From Annona cherimola (lineage: Eukaryota; Streptophyta; Magnoliopsida; Magnoliales; Annonaceae): a DNA stretch of 64,000 nt. Made by a program: the position numbers and the translations under genes. Of this stretch, positions 57,801 through 64,000 are shown piece by piece. Under the pieces are notes generated by a model, which worked only from the letters and a program-made list of their open reading frames with translations, made no database searches and was not told the origin of the DNA. How positions within the stretch are numbered: the first letter of the stretch is position 1; every line of letters begins with the position of its first letter. The DNA is taken from NCBI GenBank assembly GCA_030490835.1, contig CM059972.1:39659452-39723451 (forward strand), in the 5' to 3' direction.

Positions 57801-60800
57801 TCAGTAGAACATGGCATCCAAATTGGTCGAAAGAAGAAAATTTGCACTGTGCATATGGAGCCCTCTGAAATTGCTTGACTCTGATTAAACTAAAGGAAAA
57901 ATTCTTTAAGATAGCTGCAGGTCTAGTCCTGCTTACATTCACAGATTTATGGATGGTAAGCAATAATGTGCTTGCAAAAATGTGTGGCTGAAATGAAATT
58001 CGTGATGCATGTGAGAGGAAGACAAGGAATTAGAGTTGAATGCATCTAGGCATAGGAGCAGCAGGTTGTTAGATGAATGTACAGATACTTAAATGGCTTG
58101 GCCAGATTGTGCATGTATACTTTTGATAGGTTTTTTAGTTCATATACTGTACCAGAGCAAAGCTTGGATACTGGCAGAACTTGAATTAGGACGGTTATGG
58201 TATAAGAACTGGAATTATCAATGGGTTTAGATGGGAAAGTTTGGAATGTTGGAGATGTTATATGAGCTTTAATGATTGCTGATAGCAAATTAAAAGGATT
58301 TTGATAAGAACTAGAATTACATACAAATTTAGAAGAACATGCTTGGAAATAAAGGTAGTGATTTGAGAAAGTACCTGTGTGACGTATCCCATGACACTTC
58401 AAACTAGTTGAATCTGATAGTGCGCATTATTTAAGTTAAACTAGATCAGTTTAGATCACAGACTAACGCTCAAGAAAGTGAATGGCACGAACATCTTTTG
58501 TACATTTTTCAAGTCCATTTCGCCATAAATTTTTAAATGAATTTCTGCCATATTCTTTAAGTTTTGTAGCTTGAGGCATTGCAATCTATCACCATGGTGC
58601 CTCCAACTCCATTTAATATTAGTGCATTTTGATTTATTGAATATCATGGTCTGTATACAGATTAAATTCTTTTTCTTTTTTTTCTTTTCAAAATGATTCC
58701 CTCATGTCATTCTGCGATTTAAAATACTTACTTTGGTTCGTGCAGCACCAAGTGAGGAAAACAACGGTTTCATTTATGCAAAAATTTTTGGTGGATTTGA
58801 CAAGATAAGATCTGCTGTAAGTTTCTGTTGTCTAGAGAGATTTGTTTTATTGCCACTGTTGCTGAAAATTTGTAACATGTTTGGTCATTTTGTAGATTTG
58901 TGATCTTGTCACAATATCCAGGCTTCTAAATGCTACTCTTGTAATTCCAGAGATCCAGGAAAGCACCCGTGATAAAGGCATAAGGTTTTTCCATTATATT
59001 TCTTGAACTTTTTTTCATTTGTTATTTTCGTTGGTTCTTTTTGTTCACTTGTTTGTCACATTTGCAGTTCCAAGTTCAGAAGCTTTTCTTACCTTTATGA
59101 TGAAGATCAGTTCATTGAAGCCCTTGCAAAGGATGTAATTGTTGTGAAGAGTTTACCTAAATATTTGAAGGCGGCAAGGAAAATGAAAAAGATTCTTACT
59201 TTCACTCCTGAAAATTCTGCATCTCCTGCCTTTTATTTTGGAGAAGTCTTGCCAAACTTAAAGAGAACAAAGGTTGTTGGGTTGATGATTACTGGTGGAG
59301 GATGCCTTCAGGTGAGAATCCAGTTGTCCTAGATTCAGCTTTTGTTTTTTACTTTAGGGTTTTGCACACAAAAAGTGCTTCTGCTAAAATTATTTTCCTT
59401 GGGAAAGAATGTGAATCAAAAGGCAAATGGTTTATCAGCTCCATCGTGGATATCATGTATCTAAGGTGGAGAGTTTCAATTTGTTATTTTCTACCATTTT
59501 CATGATGTTGAGAATCTCTATCTCAAATGATCTAAAAGTTGGTTTAAAATTTTCCTATATGATTATCGTTTCTGTGCATATTTTGACAACCATTTGAGGG
59601 TATGGTTTCTGAAATGGATTTTGAGAATGAAGATTGAGCAAAAGGTGCCATCAACTCAATACTTACTCTTTCTTGTTTCTTATTTTTGATCATAGGAAAT
59701 ATATTTAAAATGTAACCAGTTGCACTTCTTTGGGATGTTCTTAATATTTGTTTATGTGTTTTTCCTTTTTGACCCATGCCCACATGTTATTATTATTATT
59801 TCTAAATTTTCAATGTGAATAAAAAAATCGTATTTCCATCTGAAAGAAATAGACAATGTTCCATAATGGAGGAACCGCTTGCAGAGATTATTACACTGTT
59901 GACACCATGCTGAATGGAATTTAGATAGAACTTAGGAATAAGTTAAAACAACCTTATCTTAGTCCTGTTATGGTTAAAACTTGGAAAGGAGAGTGAAAAG
60001 CTACAAATGCAGGATCTCCTTGCTCACTTTTTTTTTTTTTTTCCCTCTGATATGAGATTTCTTGCCTAAGGATTAGTTCAAGGGTAATCATCTCTTTCTG
60101 AAGTTCTAAATTGATGCGAATTGTGCCTGTTCTTTTTCTGCATTTCAATTTGCTTCTAGGCACTGTACTGCAGAAGGATGCAGTATTGTTCCCGAGGCAA
60201 CCACTTGTTGTCTTTGGTGTAAAAGTGCAATATCAAACTCTTGCTATTCATAAACTTTTGTGGTCAACTTAATGATAGAAATATCTTGCCTTCAACACTG
60301 ATGAATCTTTTCCATGACATCTTGTCTGTGATTCATACATATGTTAGTAGAGACAAGTGCTTTTGAAACTTTATAGCTATCAGTAGACATATGTTGGTTG
60401 CAAGTGAACTTTCCTTGTTTTGATGCCCTGCTCAATAAATTACTACTTCAAAAGTTCTGGAACTGATGAGAGACAAAAAGGTTAATTTTCACAGCTTTTG
60501 AACTAAGGACCTTGGTGTCAGCAATCTAAGTATGGTTGATGACCAAAGCTTCAATTTGAGAATCAATAAAGAGTAACAATGTGGTTGTTTATGCTAGAAA
60601 AACTTAAGGTTGGGTAGTTTAGTTATGGGTCATGCACCACTCTTCTTTTTCCTTGAACTCGTTCTCCTATTTTCTTCTCTTTCTTGTTCTACCAAAAAGT
60701 ACAGAGATTGCCTTTCTTATATCCATGAGGATCATATGAAACAAACACTACACTTATAGAAGAGTGATCCAGTCTACCTTTCCCCTTGTGTTATGTCGAT

Positions 60801-63492
60801 TTGTTTAATCAGAATCCAAAAAGAAAATGCTTTAGTGCTGACGAGCAGTGTTCTGGTGTATGCTGCTTGAAGAAGTCTTAATTCTTTTTTTCTAATAAAA
60901 GAAAGAAGGCCAATGTGAATCCATCTTGTGTTAGGTTTAGACATGAATTTTTGTTGGGCCTCTTGACTGATTTTCATTCTGATAGTTATTCCGTTATTTA
61001 TTTCTTCCCAGTCTATCCTTCCCTCAAGCATGCGTGAAGTTCAGAGACTTAGATGTAGGGTTGCCTTTCATGCCCTTCATTTCCGTGCAGAAATTCTCAA
61101 TCTTGGACTTCAGATGGTGAGGAGGTAGGGGGCATTACCCTTTTTGGTTTCTTTTAGCTCAAAACATTGTTTGTGTAATCTTTTAAGGGAGAAAGCTAAA
61201 TCTCCTGTACATGTGACTTGTCTTTGCTGGAGGCTGCTGCTTCCTGCCACCTTACCACTACATATACTTCATGGCATTTATAACTATTGTTGTTAATGAA
61301 CCAACATGTCTTAACATGACAAATCCATGTCTGATGTTGAAAGATAGCAAGCATGATGGCTTTCATGTTAAACAGTAACTTACACATTCCAAAAGCATCA
61401 GTCATCCTTTAATCCTGTGGATTACTACCCTATGAACTAAGGACCATAATCCAAGTCATGATTATCTCTTGATCTGAGTTTGTGCCAGTGGGCCTAGTAT
61501 ATAAAGTCATGGTAATACACTGCCAAACAATTTTACACTATGAGAGGCTTACTTGTGAGGGCTTTCATTTAAATGTCAGATCCTATTTCAATCCATAGGA
61601 CTTGGAGAGAGTTGTCAAGTAACACTTTTATTAGGAGCTGTAGATTGTGCCAATTCATTCTTGTGATTTACTTTGTAAGTGGTGGACATGATGTGAAACT
61701 TATACCTAATGAATGGATCTCTTTGTTTTATATGAGCTTCTAGATTGCGAAGTTCAGGCCAACCATACCTGGTGTTTCACCCTGGCCTGGTGAGGGACAG
61801 ATTGGCATATCATGGCTGTGCAGAGCTCTTCCAGGTTAGCCTCTGAGAATTTCTTTCTTACTGCACCGAACTTAAAAACTAAATTACTTCATTTTTAAAG
61901 CCGTGTGTAGTCAGCGAATTATAAGTTGTGCAGTATGAACTATGTGGTCCATATGATTTAGTAGTGGTAGTCTTTCACAAATCTTGTTTCAACAATGCAT
62001 GTGCAACTGCCAGATCTTACTATCATTTTCTTGAACTTTTTCTTTGCTTCTGATTTTGCTTTATATATTCATACTGGTGCAGGATGTCCACACTGAACTC
62101 ATACAACACCAAAGGGCAAAAATGATTAAACATGGAATTATAAAAGAAAAACTCTCCATCGATTCTAGTGCCCAAAGAAAAAATGGCTCATGCCCTCTTA
62201 TGCCTGAAGAGGTAAACCTTCTGCAGCACTTTCTCTGTTTTCCATGTGGTTCATTTAATTTGATTTAGTGGAATATAAGCAACAGTTTTCTTATGGACTG
62301 TGCTAACAGGAGAGAGGAATTGCTATGAGGGTTTCTTTGAAAATTTCCTTGGTTCTAACTCTTTCTACATCCAACTGTATTGCACAATTTGATTTTCCCG
62401 TAGGAGATGAACAAAATAGGATCTAGACTCAAATTGTCTTAAATAGCTGTGCAATGGGCAAGTGGTTGGTTTCATGGTCACGCAAGTCTACTAGTGTCAA
62501 CAAGAAGGCTATCATACCCACAGAAAGATCCTGCCTCGCTTTTCTTTTGTCTTCTGTTTTAAAGTTTCTTGGTAAACAATACATAGTCCAAGATAAACTC
62601 TGAACCTTTATCTGATCCACAATGTGTTGAACGCTAGGGTTGAGACCAGCTTGTGTTTAGAGTTTATATACTGGCATTTAAAAATTTTGGCTTGCTAGAA
62701 CTTAATGGATAGTTGAAGAGAGGGAGTTAGGGTTCATTACTTAATACCCTTTTGTAGGGGAGCAATCAGATTATCAGGGGAGGAGGGAGGGGATGATTTC
62801 AACCTTAAAATTTACACTATCTGTTATTTAGCCTATGCAAACCTACCCATTGTCAACATTTAATTCCAAAGTATGGATTTTAATCTTCTCCTGCTGGGTA
62901 GTTAATCTGTCTCTGCTGCTATATTTCTGTTGTTCCAGGTGGGACTTCTACTTCGTTCAATTGGCTATTTGCCTGAAACAATAATATATGTTGCTGGTTC
63001 TCAAACATTTGGTGGGCAACGGGTTCTAATTCCACTACGTGCCATGTTTCCAAACTTAACAGATCGGACTTCTTTGTGCACTAAAAAAGAACTATCTGAT
63101 TTGGTTGGCCCTGAAGTTCTGCTTCCTGTAGTAGTGCACTGGCTATCCCCACCCAAAAGTGAGAAGCAATTGATTGAAGAATGGAAGAAGGCCGGTCCTC
63201 GCCCTCGGCCTCTTCCTCCACCACCTGCAAGGCCAGTTTACGAGCACGAGAAAGATGGTTGGTATGGGTGGATTACTGAGACTGAGAAAGAGCCTGACCC
63301 TTCTCCCATGGATCTGAGGATGCAAGCACATCGACTTCTGTGGGATGCTCTTGACTATATTATCTCTGTGGAAGCAGATGCCTTCTTCCCAGGTTTCCAC
63401 AATGATGGAAGCAGATGGCCGGATTTTTCAAGCTTAATCATGGGGCATCGGTTGTATCAAAAGCCTTCTGCTAGAACATATCGTCCAGACAG
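54670..63492 (+). CDS. O-fucosyltransferase family protein (plant GT65-related), 3' end outside window
   Basis: A type II Golgi-type membrane protein of the plant O-fucosyltransferase (DUF246) family, expected to transfer fucose or a related sugar from a nucleotide sugar; the acceptor is unknown. Exons: 54670-54831 or 56595-56756 (alternative), 57516-57600, 58746-58816, 58896-58984, 59068-59311, 61012-61124, 61744-61834, 62083-62211 and 62939-63492. All phases agree, giving 512 residues plus two bases before a donor AG|GTAAAA. Residues 7-28 are the signal anchor. Family landmarks follow: WAPVKSLESIQPYANPR, NGFIYAKIFGGFDKIRSAIC, NATLVIPEIQ, SFSYLYDEDQF, VGLMITGGGCLQ, RLRCRVAFHALHFR, PYLVFHPGLVRDRLAYHGC, GSCPLMPEEVGLLLRSIGY, YVAGSQTFGGQR, IPLRAMFPNL and SVEADAFFPGFHNDGS. 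The AGSQTFGG and DAFFPG parts belong to the nucleotide-sugar-binding half. A Pro-rich loop (PRPRPLPPPPARP) sits in exon 9. The remaining C-terminus must lie beyond 64000. Confidence 0.88.
55071..55475. repeat. Foldback element, family B, between the duplicated exons
   Basis: Left AGTGCACCTGGTTGCATTG and TAGTGCAATCGGGTGCAGAACCC are inverted at the right as GGGTTTTGCACCCAGTTGC and AATGCAACCGGGTGCATTG. Has a second local repeat: ATTTAATCTATAAATTAAGT occurs twice about 60 bp apart. Lies in the intron of a transcript that starts with copy A. Confidence 0.7.
55880..56045 (+). mobile_element. Possible tRNA-derived SINE
   Basis: GGTCCATGGTTCAAATATTGG includes a B-box-like GGTTCAAATA, with TGACATGGGTGTGAAGAGAG upstream as a weak A-box, and an A-rich end at 56030-56040. 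No clear target duplication was found. Confidence 0.3.
56336..56350. repeat. (TG)n microsatellite
   Basis: A short TG run in the intron between the duplicated exons. Confidence 0.7.
56546..56756 (+). CDS. First coding exon, copy B, of the O-fucosyltransferase-like gene
   Basis: Near-identical to copy A, including acceptor GTTACTGTCAG, uORF (ATG 56576, TAA 56591-56593), main ATG at 56595 and donor CAT|GTGAGG. Changes in the protein are few (for example AKHKSDD to AKRTSDD and GVISN to GIIAN). Closer to exon 2 (57516) than copy A. Confidence 0.8.
56998..57249 (+). mobile_element. Tourist-like MITE in the O-fucosyltransferase intron 1
   Basis: ATAAAACTTTGGAATGAAAA at the left, AAACATACCC at the right. 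Inner ATGTGATATAATGATGAGG, AAGTTAAAATAAATAAGC and AGATGCGAAGAAATAATT match the forward family pattern. It lies between exon copy B and exon 2. Confidence 0.6.
59312..61011 (+). other. Long intron of the O-fucosyltransferase-like gene
   Basis: 1.7 kb with no repeat or coding signal recognised. The small frames on both strands lack exon borders in phase. Confidence 0.5.
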
Positions 63493-64000
63493 GTAAAATT
63501 TCATGTTTCCTTCTGCATTTATATTCTCTCTTTCACATATTCCTCTTCTGCCAAAGACAATATAAAATGTTTTATGGGGCCTGCATTTAATTTTATGTTA
63601 TCTTGCACTACTGGTGAGCTGATCCGGTCCTTGCTGAGCTCTGGAAGTGTATTCTCAGTTGCCACATGGACTATGTTTTTATTTCTGAACTTGTTGGGAT
63701 TGTAGCTGTGTTTGGTGTTCCACCTTTGGTTGCTGATTGAGTCGGTTGATCTGTGACTGAGGCAGGTTGGAAAAATGATCCTTTTCCAAAGGTAGGGTCA
63801 GGATAAGTCAACTATGCCCCTACCTAGATACCTAACTAGGCTGCATATAAGTATATAAAATTAGAAAAACCCTTAGTTGTCTAACCCTTTAGCTCAAATA
63901 CTCCTCACTGTGGGTTTCAAATGACAACTTCATAATTCGGAGCAATTCATTTTTAAAGTTGGAAATTTTTTTTTGGGCTATGTCTTTGTTAATTTACACA
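63493..64000 (+). other. Intron running off the right edge
   Basis: Begins with donor GTAAAATTTC. No further exon with O-fucosyltransferase similarity was seen before 64000. Confidence 0.5.

Overview
This is flowering-plant nuclear DNA. The evidence is long AT-rich spliced introns, plant-type protein families, Copia LTR retrotransposons, Tourist-like MITEs, a SINE and a Pack-MULE. Nothing seen fixes the species. All calls come from reading the sequence; no database search was possible.

Layout. 1-7.2 kb is AT-rich and repeat-rich: a degenerate CATATG minisatellite, MITEs, and a solo LTR (4642-6364) with a perfect 5-bp target duplication, sitting inside a foldback element. 7.2-16.6 kb (+) is a complete nine-exon gene for an ER protein disulfide isomerase of the PDIL2-3/P5 type (two CGHC thioredoxin domains, C-terminal KDEL). 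Its first intron reads as GC-AG and its introns hold MITEs and a SINE. 16.6-21.1 kb is a repeat-filled convergent intergenic region. 21.1-23.5 kb (-) is a two-exon TRAF-type zinc-finger protein gene with a tandem duplication in its intron.

25.7-47.3 kb is a nest. An old, decayed minus-strand Copia element (LTRs 25655-26116 and 46867-47331) has received (i) a solo LTR at 28133-29915, (ii) a young 10.85-kb Sirevirus-like Copia element at 31536-42383 with 1753-bp LTRs, PBS, PPT, a 5-bp duplication and an extra 522-codon ORF after pol, and (iii) a 1.65-kb Mutator-like element at 44419-46066 that carries the 5' part of an AT-hook (AHL) gene and is bracketed by an 87-bp direct repeat. 47.3-52.5 kb is a MITE cluster with nested insertions.

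52.5-64 kb (+) is an O-fucosyltransferase-family gene cut by the right edge. Its first coding exon, with acceptor and a five-codon uORF, is present twice (54622-54831 and 56546-56756); joining both in one mRNA would create a stop.

The most unusual signal is a family of GTCGAC-centred repeats. It occurs in all four LTRs of the Sirevirus-like family and again inside the full element, immediately upstream of the extra ORF. This suggests the element reuses an LTR control module to express that ORF. The three host genes show no sign of working together.
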